64,000 nucleotides of DNA, taken from contig NC_089851.1 of NCBI RefSeq assembly GCF_036373705.1, forward strand, positions 53,575,312 to 53,639,311, given 5' to 3'. Under the pieces are notes generated by a model. The model ran no database searches, was not told the origin of the DNA, and saw only the letters and a program-made list of their open reading frames with translations. A program made the translations under genes and the position numbers. Positions 10,380 through 20,763 of the stretch are shown piece by piece (within the stretch, counting starts at the first letter, position 1; each line of letters begins with the position of its first letter). Source of the DNA: Amia ocellicauda (lineage: Eukaryota; Chordata; Actinopteri; Amiiformes; Amiidae).

Positions 10380-11324
10380 TGACACCAAGCTCAAGCATTT
10401 TCCTTACCTCCTCTGTGATAGCGACCTTCCCTGGGCAGGGTTGCTGTTCCCAGTTTTCTTTTGTGATGTTGAGGAGGCCTCGCGATCTGTGGGAAAAAAA
10501 AAGCTCAAAAGGTGAAAAACCTGTGGAAGATTGGGGTACTTCCCAGATGGTGAATATGAGAAAAGGGAGCAGTTGATCCCAGTTACGCCCATCCCTTTCC
10601 ATCGTCCTCCTCAGCATGCTTTTTAACGTTTTGTTAAACCGCTCCACTAGCCCGTCCGTCTGTTGATGGTAAACAGAAGTGTGAAGACTTAATTCGGAGA
10701 AGATGGCACACATCTTTCATTACCTTGGACATGAACGGTGTACCAAAATTTCTTTGGGCAGCCCGACTCTGGAAACCATTTGGATTAGCTCTTGGGCTAT
10801 ATTTTTTGTGGTGGCATACGCAAAGGCATGGCCTCAGAGTACCTTTTGGCATAGTCCACTACCACCAGGATGTGCTGGAAACCTTTGGCCGACTTGGGTA
10901 AAGGTCCAATTAAATCCATGCCTATTCTCTCAAAAGGCATGCCTATTACCGGAATTGGTATGAGAGGGTTGCGGAACGATGGCATGGGGGCCGTACGCTG
11001 GCATTCTGGACAGCTTTGACAGTAACGTATAACCTCAGCATATACCTCTGGCCAAAAGAATCTTTGCAGCAGCCTCTCCAGGGTTTTCGCTCTTCCCAGG
11101 TGTTCCCCAAGCAGGTGGCTATGGGAGAGATTCAGAACAGTGTGCCTGAAAGGGGTGGGTACAAGGAGCTGTGCATAGACAACATTATTTTTCTTTGTCA
11201 TTTGATACAACAGGTTAGGGCGCATGGCGAAATGAGGATATGAAAGTGGTCGGGTGGGGTCCACAGCCGTCCCATTTATTACCTGCACATTCCGCCGGGC
11301 GTTTTGAAGGGTAAGGTCTTCCAT
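10380..11324 (-). pseudogene. gypsy integrase, 3'-truncated
   Basis: The zinc-binding domain is seen as HSHLLGEHLGRAKTLERLL then CQSCPECQ (HHCC). The catalytic core begins at MDLIGPLPKSAKGFQHILVV (first Asp). The second frame, 10713-10285, has TSVYHQQTDGLVERFNKTLK with the catalytic Glu. The middle of the core near 10720-10800 is frame-shifted. Homology fails at about 10380, where the minus frame runs into the host gene exon. Confidence 0.75.
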
Positions 11325-11733
11325 CTGGGCAGTCCCAAATCTCCCACAGTACTGGGTCAGATCTGGTGGAAATCACGCATCGTCCTTTCGGTGTGTAGAT
11401 CCTCATTTGGGCAAAGGGGTATCTTTTCATGTCCCCATGTATGCAGGTGATTGAAATAGGAGCAAGCCGCTTCCTCTGGGTTTTGGGCATGATGTCAGGG
11501 ATCACCAAGGTGACCATGCTACCTGAATCCAGCAGGGCATCAACTCTGCGGCCCCCTATGTTGACCGGGCTGAGACGGGGAGGTTCATTACTGGAACTCC
11601 CATGGGTGGATCTCACATGACCGGGTTTGGTGGAGGCCATGCCCACCTGCATGGGTTCCTCTCTCTTGGGGCAGTTCCATGATACATGTCCTTTGTCCCC
11701 ACAGATGAAACATTCCCGTCCATCTCTGTCCAC
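11215..11733 (-). pseudogene. gypsy nucleocapsid zinc knuckle and protease
   Basis: Residues 8-21 form a CCHC knuckle (CFICGDKGHVSWNC). An aspartic protease segment follows, with its active-site motif LLDSGS near residue 66. The frame ends about 100 residues later, and integrase homology starts in an overlapping frame at 11324. There is no room for reverse transcriptase between protease and integrase. Confidence 0.75.
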
Positions 11734-12071
11734 TAGTCCCCTGGGGTTCTGGGTGGGTGTTGCTTCCCTGGCGCTGGTGATCGCTCCTGGTCATCCAGTT
11801 TAGGGGCGGGGGCTGGGGTTCTTCTTCTCCCCAGGTTTCTCAATCCTCTGGCTTCAACAGTTCGTTTGAGGTGTGACATCACTCCACCAAGTCCACAACC
11901 GTATCAGCTGTGGTAGGGCTGCACTGGCGGATTATTTTTTTGAGTTCAAAAGGCAGTCCCCTAATGAACCGGTCCACCACGGTTCGTTCCACCATAGCCC
12001 CCAGGTTGAGGCTAGCCGGTTCTAACCATTTCTTGGCCAAGTGGTCAAACATTTGCAATCGAGGTGCTTGC

Positions 12072-12522
12072 TCAGTTTGAAATGTCCAAGCATGAAACCG
12101 CTGAGCCCGTAACGCTGGGGTGACCCCTATCCGAGCAAGAATTTCTCTTTAATTTCTTATAGTCATTGGCATCAGCAGCCTCCAAGTCGGAGCAGGCTTT
12201 TTGTGCTTCCCCACAGAGGAACGGTGCAAGAATTCCAGCCCACTTGTCCTCCGTCCAGCCTTCATGCTCAGCCGTCCGCTCGAACGTCTTCAGGAAGGCT
12301 TCCACGTCATCAGCCAGAGTTATTTTTTTGGAGGGATCGTGTAGCAACGATGGGGACTGAGGCTGCTTGGAAGTTGACCTTGGCAACAGCTAGTTCAGCA
12401 GACATCATCTGCATGTCCAGCTCCATCTTCTGCTGACATCTTTGTTGTTCTTCCAACAGGAGGCGGTTGGTCTCCTGTTGAGCCTGATTGGCAGTAACAA
12501 GTTGTTTCAGCAGATCGTCCAT
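12072..12522 (-). pseudogene. gypsy gag fragment
   Basis: Starts at the ATG at 12522 just inside the LTR. The N-terminal ~40 residues are a Gln/Glu-rich coiled-coil-like segment, followed by a capsid-like segment with the motifs VEAFLKTFERTAEHEGW and LAPFLCGEAQKA, as in other fish gypsy capsids. Two overlapping frames (12522-12310 and 12386-12072) carry it, so there is a frameshift near 12350. Capsid sequence continues in broken frames to about 11800. It would form the particle shell of the element and is not functional here. Confidence 0.7.
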
Positions 12523-12578
12523 GTTCTCCTTTCTGGTTCTATGTTGTGAAATCTGAACCTGTCTGCATTCTTCACCAC

Positions 12579-13321
12579 TGTAACGAGGTGCGGGGTTGGG
12601 TTACTGCAGCCAAATGATTTTAGGCGGGGAATAAATGTCAAAACACAAGACAAACCAAGGAAGAGGATAATAAAGCCCACGCTGTTGGTTTATTTTAGTT
12701 CTGTCGTGGATATTGAAACTTGAAAACAAAAACCTAGCTCTTTGTACAGAGCACTTTCTGTAGCAGGAATGGTCTGCTACACAAAAACAAAATCCCTGAC
12801 TAGCCTTGGAAAGCTAAGCTGTTTCCCAGGGTTAACAAAACAAAGACAGACAAACTAAACAGTCTTGAGGGGTTAGGTAGTCTCGTGGTCAAAAAGGGTT
12901 TCAGGGGTCTTCACCAGGGTCGTAGTCTTCCAAAACAATCCAAACGCCTTTCAAGGTCCTCAGCCAGTCCAACTTGTCATCTAGTTTCCAATCCAGTTAC
13001 TTTGTCCTTTCTTTTGCTCCTCTGTTCACCCTCCTTGTCTTTCCGTCCACCCCCCCCCCACTTCTAAGACAAAGAAGAAACCACAGTGTGAGTTTAAATA
13101 GTCTGTACTGATCAGCCACACCTGCTTGCAGTCTGGGTGATTTGTAATCAAAGGCAGGTGCGGCTGTTCTGCTGCCTCGCCAGTGTTTTTCCATTGGGCT
13201 GTCCATGGTCCTGATCCATGGAGTGTCTGGCTCTGCTGTCCATGGTCCTGTCTATGGCAAAAGAGAGCATTAGGGCAGGCACATAGCGGTGATCGAAGAC
13301 CCGCCCCCTCAACTCGTTACA
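12579..13321 (-). repeat. 5' LTR of the minus-strand gypsy element (743 bp)
   Basis: On the minus strand the LTR opens TGTAACGAG (13321-13313) and closes CTCGTTACA (12587-12579), a perfect 9-bp terminal inverted repeat. It is followed inward by a TGGTGAAGAATGC sequence in the primer-binding position, and gag begins about 56 bp further on. The outer edge abuts the CR1 tail at 13322. Confidence 0.8.
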
Positions 13322-15150
13322 ATGTATAAGAACATAAGAAAGTTTACAAACGAGAGGAGGCCATTCGACCCATCATGCTCATTTGGTGTCCATTAATAAC
13401 TAAGTGATCCAAGGATCCTATCCAGTCTGTTTTTGAATATTCCCAAACTTTCATCTTCTACCACATTGCTGGGGAGTTTGTTCAGATTGTGACGCCTCTC
13501 TGTGTGAAGAAGTGTCTTGAATGCCTTGGGGCCTCCTTGCTTTCCTCTGAATTGCCTCTATAGCAGCGATATCTTTCTTGAAGTGTGGAGCCCAGAACTG
13601 TACACAGTATTCCAGATGAGCTCTAACTAGTGCATTGTACAGTCTCAACATTACTGCCCTTGTTCTCAATTCTACACTTTTGACAATATACCCTAACATT
13701 CTGTTTGCCTTTTTTATTGCTTCCACAGATTGCTTGGATGGAGAAAGTGAGGAGTCCACATAGACTCCTAGGTCTTTCTCATGCATTACTTCTATTCCTC
13801 CCATAGAGTAATTATAGTGGACATTTTTGTTACCTGTATGTATTACCTTGCACTTGTCCACATTGAATTTCATTTGCCAGGTGTCGGCCCACAACTGAAT
13901 ATTATCTAAGTCCCTTTGAATAGCCTGTGCTGCCGAGATTGTATCTGCTGAGCCACCTATTTTAGTATCATCTGCAAATTTGACAAGTTTGCTAACTATC
14001 CCAGAGTCCAGATCATTAATATAGATTAGAAAAAGCACAGGCCCTAGTACTGATCACCGTGGAACTCCACTAACAACCTCACTCCAGTTAGAAGCAACTC
14101 CTCTAATCGACACCCTCTGCTTCCTATACATCAACCAGTTCATAATCCATCTACTTACATTACCCTGAATGCCTACAGCTTCCAATTTGAGGCTCAGTCT
14201 TTGGTATGGAACCTTATCAAATGCTTTTTGAAAATCTAAGTATATCATATCATATGCTTTCACATGATCCACAGCTGCAGTTGCATGTTCAAAAAATTCT
14301 AATAAATTAGTATAACATGATCTGCCTCGTCTAAACCCATGTTGACTATCTCCAAGAATATGGTTTTCATTAAGATGCTCCTCTATTTTCTGTGTAATCA
14401 TTTTTTCCAATATTTTACAGGTGATGCAGGTGAGACTGATTGGTCTGTAATTTCCTGGCTCAGTTTTGTCCCCTTTCTTGTGGATTGGTATGACGTTTGC
14501 TGTCTTCCAGTCAGTTGGCACATCCCCTGTTTGAAGTGTCATTTGGAATATTTGAGTTAGAGGCCTATAAATAATTTCCCTAATTTCTTTAAGTACTGTT
14601 GGAAATATACCATCTGGCCCAGGTGATTTGTTTGTTTTTAATTCTGCTAGTCCCTTTAGTACCTCCTCATCCTTTACCCTAATCTCTCTTAGGATTTGAC
14701 TGGACTGGTTGTTAACCTGTGGCATGTTATCTGTTTTTTTCCTTTGTAAAAATCTCTGTGAAAAACTCATTTAGAACATTTGCCACATCTTGTTCATTTT
14801 CCAAGATACTTCAATTTTTGCCCTTTATCTGTTTCACTTCCTACTTTATTGACCTCTTGCTGTGGCAGTATTGAAAAGCTCTTTGCATTAGTTTTAGTTC
14901 CAAGAGCTATGTTTCTTTCTATTTCCCTATTTGCTTTCCTGACCCCTTTCTTAAGGTCTCCTTGCAGCTCAACATATTCTATGTATTTTGTTTAATCTCC
15001 GTCCCTTTTGTATGTGCTATACAACATTGTTTTTCTCTTGATATTTTTTTGCATACCTCTATTAAACCATTTTGACCAATGTTTTTTGGTCCTCAATTTG
15101 CTAAGTTTTGGTACATAGACTCGTTCAACTTCCTACCCATGAAATTGAGC
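13322..15150 (-). mobile_element. CR1-type LINE, 5'-truncated, minus strand
   Basis: Two main frames (14770-14054 and 14038-13451) give RT blocks in order: LKTNKSPGPDGIFPTVLKEI, KGDKTEPGNYRPISLT, GFRRGRSCYTNLLEF, DFQKAFDKVPYQRL, then LFLIYINDL and KFADDTKIGG (the catalytic pair, seen as ADD). The C-terminal part reads LGVYVDSSLSPSK and [18 protein letters not shown], typical of CR1. A stop separates the frames near 14050. Sequence upstream to about 15150 still resembles the CR1 linker between endonuclease and RT. The 3' tail at 13322-13440 is the same as that at 33660-33781. It is a dead copy. Confidence 0.85.
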
Positions 15151-15199
15151 GGCCACTTTTTTAACATGGTCGAAACACAGAATTATAGAGGACCCTACC

Positions 15200-16383
15200 C
15201 AGCACCCAGTTATTACGGGGTTGAAACCAAGCAATCAATTAATCAGATTCCAAACTCTCCACCATGGCCAAGACCAAAGAGCTGTCCAAGGATGTCAGGG
15301 ACAAGATTGTAGACCTACACAAGGCTGGAATGGGCTAAAAGACCATCGCCAAGCAGCTTGGTGAGAAGGTGACAACGGTTGGTGCAATTATTCGCAAATG
15401 GAAGAAACACAAAATAACTGTCAGTGTCCCTCGGTCTGGGGCTCCATGCAAGATCTCACCTCGTGGAGTTTCAATGATCATGAGAACGGTGAGGAATAAC
15501 CATAGTCACCTAGAAAACAATTGGTAACACACTATACCGTGAAGGACTGAAATCCTGCAGCACCTGCAAGGTCCCCCTGCTCAAGAAAGCACATGTACAG
15601 GCCCGTCTGAAGTTTCCCAATGAACATCTGAATGATTCAGAAGAGAACTGGGTGAAAGTGTTGTGGTCAGATGAGACCAAAATCGAGCGCTTTGGCATCA
15701 ACTCAACTCGCCGTGTTTGGAGGAGGAGGAATGACCCCAAGAAAACCATCCCCCACCGTCAAACATGGAGGTGGAAACATTATGCTTTGGGGGTGTTTTT
15801 CTGATAAGGGGACAGGACAACTGCACCGCATCAAAGGGACGATGGACGGGGCCATGTAACGTCAAATCTTGGGTGAGAACCTCCTTCCCTCAGCCAGGGC
15901 ATTGGAAATGGGTCATGGATGGGTATTCCAGCATGACATTGACCCAAAACACACAGCCAAGGCAACAAAGGAGTGGTTCAAGAAGAAGCACATTAAGGTC
16001 CTGGCGTGGCCTAGCCAGTCTCCAGACCTTAATCCCATAGACAATCTGTGGAGGGAGCTGAAGGTTCGAGTTGCCAAACGTCAGCCTCGAAACCTTAATG
16101 ACTTGGAGAGGATCTGCAAAGAGGATTGGGACAAAATCCCTCCTGAGATGTGTGCAAACCTGATGGCCAACTACAAGAAACGTCTGACCTCTGTGATTGC
16201 CAACAAGGGTTTTGCCACCACGTACTAAGTCGAAGGGGTCAAATACTTATTTCCCTCATTAACATGCAAATCAATGTATAACTTTTTTGAAATGCGTTTT
16301 TCTGGATTTTTTTGTTGTTATTCTGTCTCTCACTGTTAAAATACACCTACCATTAAAATTATAGACTTATCATTTCTTTGTCA
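15200..16383 (+). mobile_element. Tc1-like DNA transposon, left part, with broken transposase
   Basis: The transposase frame starts [20 protein letters not shown] at 15264, shows a paired HTH region, then [10 protein letters not shown] (first Asp), [13 protein letters not shown] (second Asp) and [11 protein letters not shown], where the usual catalytic Glu is Asp. There are stops and frameshifts at about 15340, 15525 and 15857, and a codon-level deletion near 15735. The non-coding 3' end continues to 16383, where it is cut by a gypsy element. The terminal repeat reappears at 19366-19417. No left TIR is recognisable. Confidence 0.85.
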
Positions 16384-16458
16384 TTTCTTTTTTCTTTGTT
16401 GTGTGCAGGTGGGTTCCTCTTATCCCCTTACATCAGCCACTTGGGGTCGTAACATAAT

Positions 16459-16475
16459 TGGGGGCTCGTCCGGGA
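16459..16475 (+). promoter_or_regulatory. primer-binding site, tRNA-Pro type
   Basis: TGGGGGCTCGTCCGGGA begins 5 bp after the LTR end (TAACA at 16450-16454). It matches the well-known tRNA-Pro primer-binding sequence used by many gammaretroviruses. It would prime minus-strand synthesis of this element. Confidence 0.75.
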
Positions 16476-16593
16476 GTTATATTCTTTCCCGTAGTTGCAT
16501 GCAAATAGTGGTAGTGTTTGTGTGGGTGTTGTGCTGTGCAGGTGGTGTGTTTATATTATTGGTATTGGTTTTTGTGGTGTATTTTGTCACAAT

Positions 16594-16937
16594 TATGGCC
16601 AGTTTTGATTTAAGTACTTTTCTGAGTGTCCCGTCTCTGGATCAGCTTGATGTGTGTCGCAAGGCTGATTTATATGCTTTAGCGGATCACTTCTGTTTCA
16701 CAGTTTCGAGGAACATTGTTAAAGCTCAGCTTAGACAGATCGTCATGGATAAGTTGGTGGAAGGACAAGTGCTCGTTGTGCCTCCGGTGTTGCCTGATCC
16801 TGCCCGTGTCCCTGATCCTGCCCCTGCCCCAGTCACCCCGGTGATGCGCACGGCGGCCCCGGCAGTGCGGCCCGTGCCCGGTCTGAAGGAGAGTGTGGGC
16901 AGCGCGGAGGCCGCCAATACGGGTGCGGATGCGGAGG
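16594..16937 (+). pseudogene. gag N-terminus of the plus-strand gypsy element
   Basis: I take the start as the ATG at 16594 (MASFDLSTFLSVPSLDQ), although the same frame is open upstream from 16403. A helical segment with LDVCRKADLYALADHF and a Pro/Ala/Val-rich linker follow. The N-terminus matches the gag start I recall for fish gypsy elements of this group. The frame then enters the fold-back at 16938 and ends at 16981, so capsid and zinc knuckle are absent. Confidence 0.65.
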
Positions 16938-17000
16938 CAACAAAACCAGAACCTGGTCACACGTTCTCTACAGCCAGGTGACCAGGTTCTGGTTTTGTTG
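16938..17000. repeat. 23-bp perfect inverted repeat at a deletion junction
   Basis: Left arm 16938-16960 and right arm 16978-17000 are exact reverse complements, separated by 17 bp. The right arm belongs to the integrase frame (motif LQPGDQVLVLL). The left arm is the out-of-place copy and joins gag directly. Confidence 0.9.
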
Positions 17001-18555
17001 CATATTCCAGGGTCCTCCCTCTCTGCCCGGTTTTCAGGTCCATACCTGGTTGATAAAAAGTTAAGTGACACTGATTATGTGATTCGAACTCCCGACCGCA
17101 GACGCCAGTCTCGAGTGTGCCACATTAACATGTTAAAGTTATATCACTCGAGACTGACCCCTCCAGTAAAGTCGTCAGAGAAGATTGCAGAGCCCGATGT
17201 CTGCTCTGCTGTCCCAGCCTCTGTGGTTGACACTATGGAGGTTAGTTTTGGTGATGAGGATGGCTTGGTATTGCGAAACACTCCTCAGCAGTGAGCTCGG
17301 TTGCTTAATTCTGAAATGTTGCTGGTTTTCCCTTCCCAATTAGCCCATCTACCTAGTGAACAAAGAGAGGACATTATGGAATTAATCCAGGATTTCCCCT
17401 GTCTTTTCGGTGATGTCCCCACTCGCACTACAGTTTTGGAACACAATTTAAACGTGGGAAATGCTGCTCCTATTAAACAACATGCCTATCACATTAATTC
17501 TACCAAAAGGGACATCATGAAACAGGAGGTAGCATATCTGCTAGAAAATGGCCTTGCTACGCCGAGTTCTAGTCCCTGGAGTTCCCCTTGTATTTTGGTC
17601 CCTAAACCCAACGGTACCTACCAATTTTGTACGGATTACTGGAAGGTGAATGCTGTGACTGTCCCAGATTCATTCCCGTTACCAAGATTAGATGATTGCA
17701 TAGATAAGGTTGGCTCCGCCATCTTTGTCAGTAAGCTGGATCTCCTGAAAGGTTACTGGCAAGTACCATTAACCCCTCGTGACCCCAGATAACTTTCTGC
17801 AGTACTCTGTCATGCCCTTCGGCATGCGCAACGCTCCTGCCACTTTTCAGCATTTGGTGAATTTAATCTTGTCTGACGTTCCACACTGTGATGCATATCT
17901 GGATGACTTAGTTGTTTATTCATCCGACTGGTCGTCTCATATCATGACGTTACGAGCTGTATTTGAGCGTTTCGCACAGGCGTCATTAACACTCAACCTG
18001 GCTAAATGTGAATTTGGAAAAGCTACGGTTTCCTACCTTGGCAAACAGGTTGGCCACGGTCAGGTGCGTCCACTGGACGCCAAGGTATCTGCTATTGTCT
18101 CCTTCCCCATGCCCACGACCCGGTGCGAGTTGCAGCGTTTTCTAGGCATGGCGGGCTACTATCGTAGTTTTTGTAGAAACTTTTCTGCGGTAGTCGCTCC
18201 ACTCACCAGTCTCCTTAGTCCCTCGTCTGCATTTGTTTGGTCCGATGAATGCCAGGATGTTTTTGAGCAGGCTAAAGCACTCCTGTGCAGTACTCCTGTT
18301 CTCGCTGCCCCTGACTTTGGACGTCCTTTCAAGTTGGAGGTGGATGCGAGTGCTCGAGGTGCGGCTGCTGTCCTGTTACAGGGGGGTGGTGATGGTGTTG
18401 ATCACCCTGTGTGTTCTTTCTCACAGAAATTCAATAAGTGCAAAGTCAATTACTCCACAATCAAGCAGGAAGAATTAGCATTATTATTAGCATTGCAGTT
18501 ATTTGAAGTTTATATTGGTTCCAGTGCTCTGCCGATTGTTGTATACACTGATCGT
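16961..18555 (+). pseudogene. gypsy pol fragment: integrase C-terminus, RT, RNase H
   Basis: The integrase GPY/F-type domain reads GDQVLVLL then FSGPYLVDKK and CHINMLKLYH. RT follows: VEH-like NLNVGNAAPIKQHAYHIN, PWSSPCILVPKPNGTYQFC, SKLDLLKGYWQVPLT, MPFGMRNAPATFQHLVN and the catalytic AYLDDLVVYS. RNase H follows with LEVDASARGAAAVLLQ and QKFNKCKVNYSTIKQEELAL. There are stops at 17292 and a frameshift near 17785, and RNase H is cut after VVYTD at about 18555. In life it would copy and integrate the element; this copy cannot. Confidence 0.8.
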
Positions 18556-19365
18556 TACGTGCGTGTGCTCTGTGTCTGTTCTCCTCCTATCCCTATTGTA
18601 CGCAGGTGTCCCGCTGTGATTGGCTCTCGTCCCCGTCACTCAACTCCGCTGTTCCGTGCTGTTCCTGTCCAATCAGATGTCTCCAACTACTGCTTAAATA
18701 CCCCGTCATTCCTCCATTACGAGAGACTACCGATTGCAATGCCATTTCGTGTTGCTACCCTGTCTGTTTGTTTAAAATACCTTTGTGATTGATTGTTTTT
18801 CCTTGTGTAAATATCCACTGTTTCTTCTCTGTTTTGTTTCCGTTTACATTGTATTCTGTATTGTGCTCTGTTCAGGGGAGAACGGGTAGATAGGTGAGAT
18901 ACCCATGGGTTTACACGGTTACACGTAGGGATGTATGTTGTCTAGCACATTAGGTATTTAGGTAGGGGCGGTGATCACCCCTCTGTACTAGTTGTTAGGT
19001 TTAGATAGTTTAGTTAGTGTAGCTAGTTAGGGTCATCCTACAAGTCAGGTAGTGGTTTACTCTTTTAGACTAGCTTAGATAGGTTTTGTTTTGTTTCAGT
19101 GTTAGCCGACACCGCCCAGGGTGTTTTCCTCTGTATATTTGTTCATTATTTGTACCATTATCATCACGTGTTTTTGTATACTGTACATACTTGTACATAC
19201 TCCCCTCCCCATTGTAAATAAACCCTTCTTATATATATATATATATATATATCTTATTGATATTGTGTTGGTTTTTGCACTCCCTTCACTCTCCCACTAC
19301 TGCATTTGTGTGTTTTATGTTATGTTCCTCTTATCCCCTTACATCAGCCACTTGGGGTCATAACA
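18556..19365 (+). repeat. 3' LTR of the plus-strand gypsy element
   Basis: The last ~43 bp (about 19323-19365, ending GGGGTCATAACA) match the surviving end of the 5' LTR at 16413-16454. Upstream lie a polyadenylation-type AATAAA near 19216 and a (TA)n run at about 19231-19251. The left boundary is uncertain because it joins truncated RNase H sequence. Confidence 0.7.
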
Positions 19366-19417
19366 GTGAGCAAACGTACAAAATCAGCAGGGGATCAAAT
19401 ACTTTTTTCCCTCACTG
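19366..19417 (+). mobile_element. right terminal inverted repeat of the interrupted Tc1 copy
   Basis: GTGAGCAAACGTACAAAATC followed by GGGGATCAAATACTTTTTTC and CCTCACTG, then TA at 19418-19419. This is the expected 3' end for the Tc1 copy whose body stops at 16383. Confidence 0.8.
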
Positions 19418-19419
19418 TA

Positions 19420-19992
19420 TACGTGAAAAATGACATTGAGGCAGAAGAACTCAAATTACATCCCAGTAACGGAACAGAATCTTTGTGGGTGAAACTTTTG
19501 AACAAGAGATCAGGATAAATGAGGAGGAGGTACTAAAGGGACTAGCAGAATTAAAAACAAACAAATCACCTGGGCCAGATGGGATATTTCCAATGGTACT
19601 TAAAGAAATTAGGGAAATTATTTATAGGCCGCTAACTCAAATATTCCAAATGACACTTAGAACAGGGGATGTGCCAACTGACTGGAAGACAGCAAATTTC
19701 ATACCAATCCACTGCACCACTGCAAATGTTGGAAAAAATGATTAGACAGAAAATAGAGGAGCATCTTAATGAAAACCATATTCTTGGAGATAGTCGACAT
19801 GGGTTTAGATGAGGCAGATCATGACTTACTAATTTATTAGAATTTTTTGAAAATGCAGTTGCAGCTGTAGATCAGGTGAAAGCATATGATATGATATATT
19901 TAGATTTCAAAAAAGCTTTTGATAAGGTTCCACACCAAAGACTGATCCTCAAATTGGAAGCTGTAGGCATTCAGGGTAATGTATGTAGATGG
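19420..19992 (+). mobile_element. CR1-type LINE fragment, plus strand
   Basis: Frame 19485-19745 carries EEEVLKGLAELKTNKSPGPD and the RT block after it, nearly identical to the minus-strand CR1 at 14770-14500. After a deletion near 19715 the DNA continues to match the CR1 RT (GFR-, AFDKV-like blocks) with many stops. It ends at about 19992. Confidence 0.8.
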
Positions 19993-20763
19993 AGTAGTGG
20001 TTAGGGCTCTGGACTCAAAACTGGAAGGCAGTCTGGTTCGGCTTTGTCCAATAACTTCCACTCAGTTGATCCACCTGGAAGTTGGGGTTTCGCGAAAGTA
20101 GAGTCTTTTCCAAACAGATTTTCCACTGGTTTGAAGGCTCCAAGTTTGTGCACAGGATGTCTTCTTTGTAAGCAGGATTTTCCACCGTAGTTACTTGAAG
20201 ACAAAATCTTTGAGGAAAGCAGGGCCCTGTTCGTTTCCAAGGGTCAAGTTTCTTAAGACTCAATAGCTATTTAAATGACTGAACACTTTCGTATTGCAGT
20301 CGATTGTCCAGCTGTAAAACTCCACTGATCAGATGGGTATAGGCGGGCATGCGCAGTTTCTAAAGTACTTTACTAAATAAAGTCCTTTAAAAGAATTCTT
20401 CATACAGCTCCTTCTCCCAGTTAAACTCTTCTGTTGCCAGCAAAGACTTGGTTGGTTTCGGGTTCCGGTTCTGGCAAAAGAGTTGAGTTGAGGCAGCGAG
20501 TTACCGGTTCAGGTGAGAGAGAGAGAGAGAGAGAAGAAGTGCTGTGCTTTACTTTTTATGCCTGATAGATCATAGGTGATTGGTTCTTGAGTTTGTGAGA
20601 TTGGATTTCAGTTTCAGCCCCCAGTCTCCTATTGGAGGAGGCTCGATTTATGCCTGATGTCAATCCATGCCATCTTTTGGAATCGCCGGTTGGCCTGGGT
20701 TCATAGCTCTATTTCGGGATTTCGGCTCTCACCCGCTTCAAAGGGTTTAATTACCTCCAGGCC
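19993..20763. other. mostly unassigned; short tRNA-like SINE head and a GA microsatellite
   Basis: GGAGTAGTGGTTAGGGCTCT at about 19992-20011 resembles the tRNA-like head of a fish SINE. A (GA)n run lies at about 20514-20534. The rest has no recognisable gene. Confidence 0.45.

Larger units (their letters stand above)
10380..13321 (-). mobile_element. truncated Ty3/gypsy retrotransposon, Gmr1-like order, minus strand
   Basis: Reading right to left: 5' LTR (13321-12579), gag (about 12522-11740), CCHC knuckle and protease (11733-11340), then integrase (11324-10380), where the element stops. No 3' LTR and no reverse transcriptase are present. Integrase follows protease directly with no RT between them, the arrangement of Gmr1-type gypsy elements, in which RT and RNase H follow integrase. 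The missing half is therefore the 3' half. Its left edge abuts exon homology of the broken host gene at 10379/10380. Confidence 0.8.
16384..19365 (+). mobile_element. Gmr1-like gypsy retrotransposon inserted in the Tc1 copy
   Basis: Order: remnant of the 5' LTR end (16413-16454), primer-binding site (16459-16475), gag N-terminus (16594-16937), a 23-bp fold-back (16938-17000), integrase C-terminal domain (to about 17230), reverse transcriptase (17300-18230), RNase H (18231-18555) and 3' LTR (to 19365). Integrase lies before RT, the reverse of normal gypsy order and diagnostic of the Gmr1-like group. The bulk of gag, protease and the integrase core is deleted. Its ends sit inside the Tc1 3' region. 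Confidence 0.8.

Noticed and set aside
12166..12436. plus-strand genes over the gypsy gag
   Set aside because: They are antisense to the minus-strand gag, which carries the recognisable capsid motifs.
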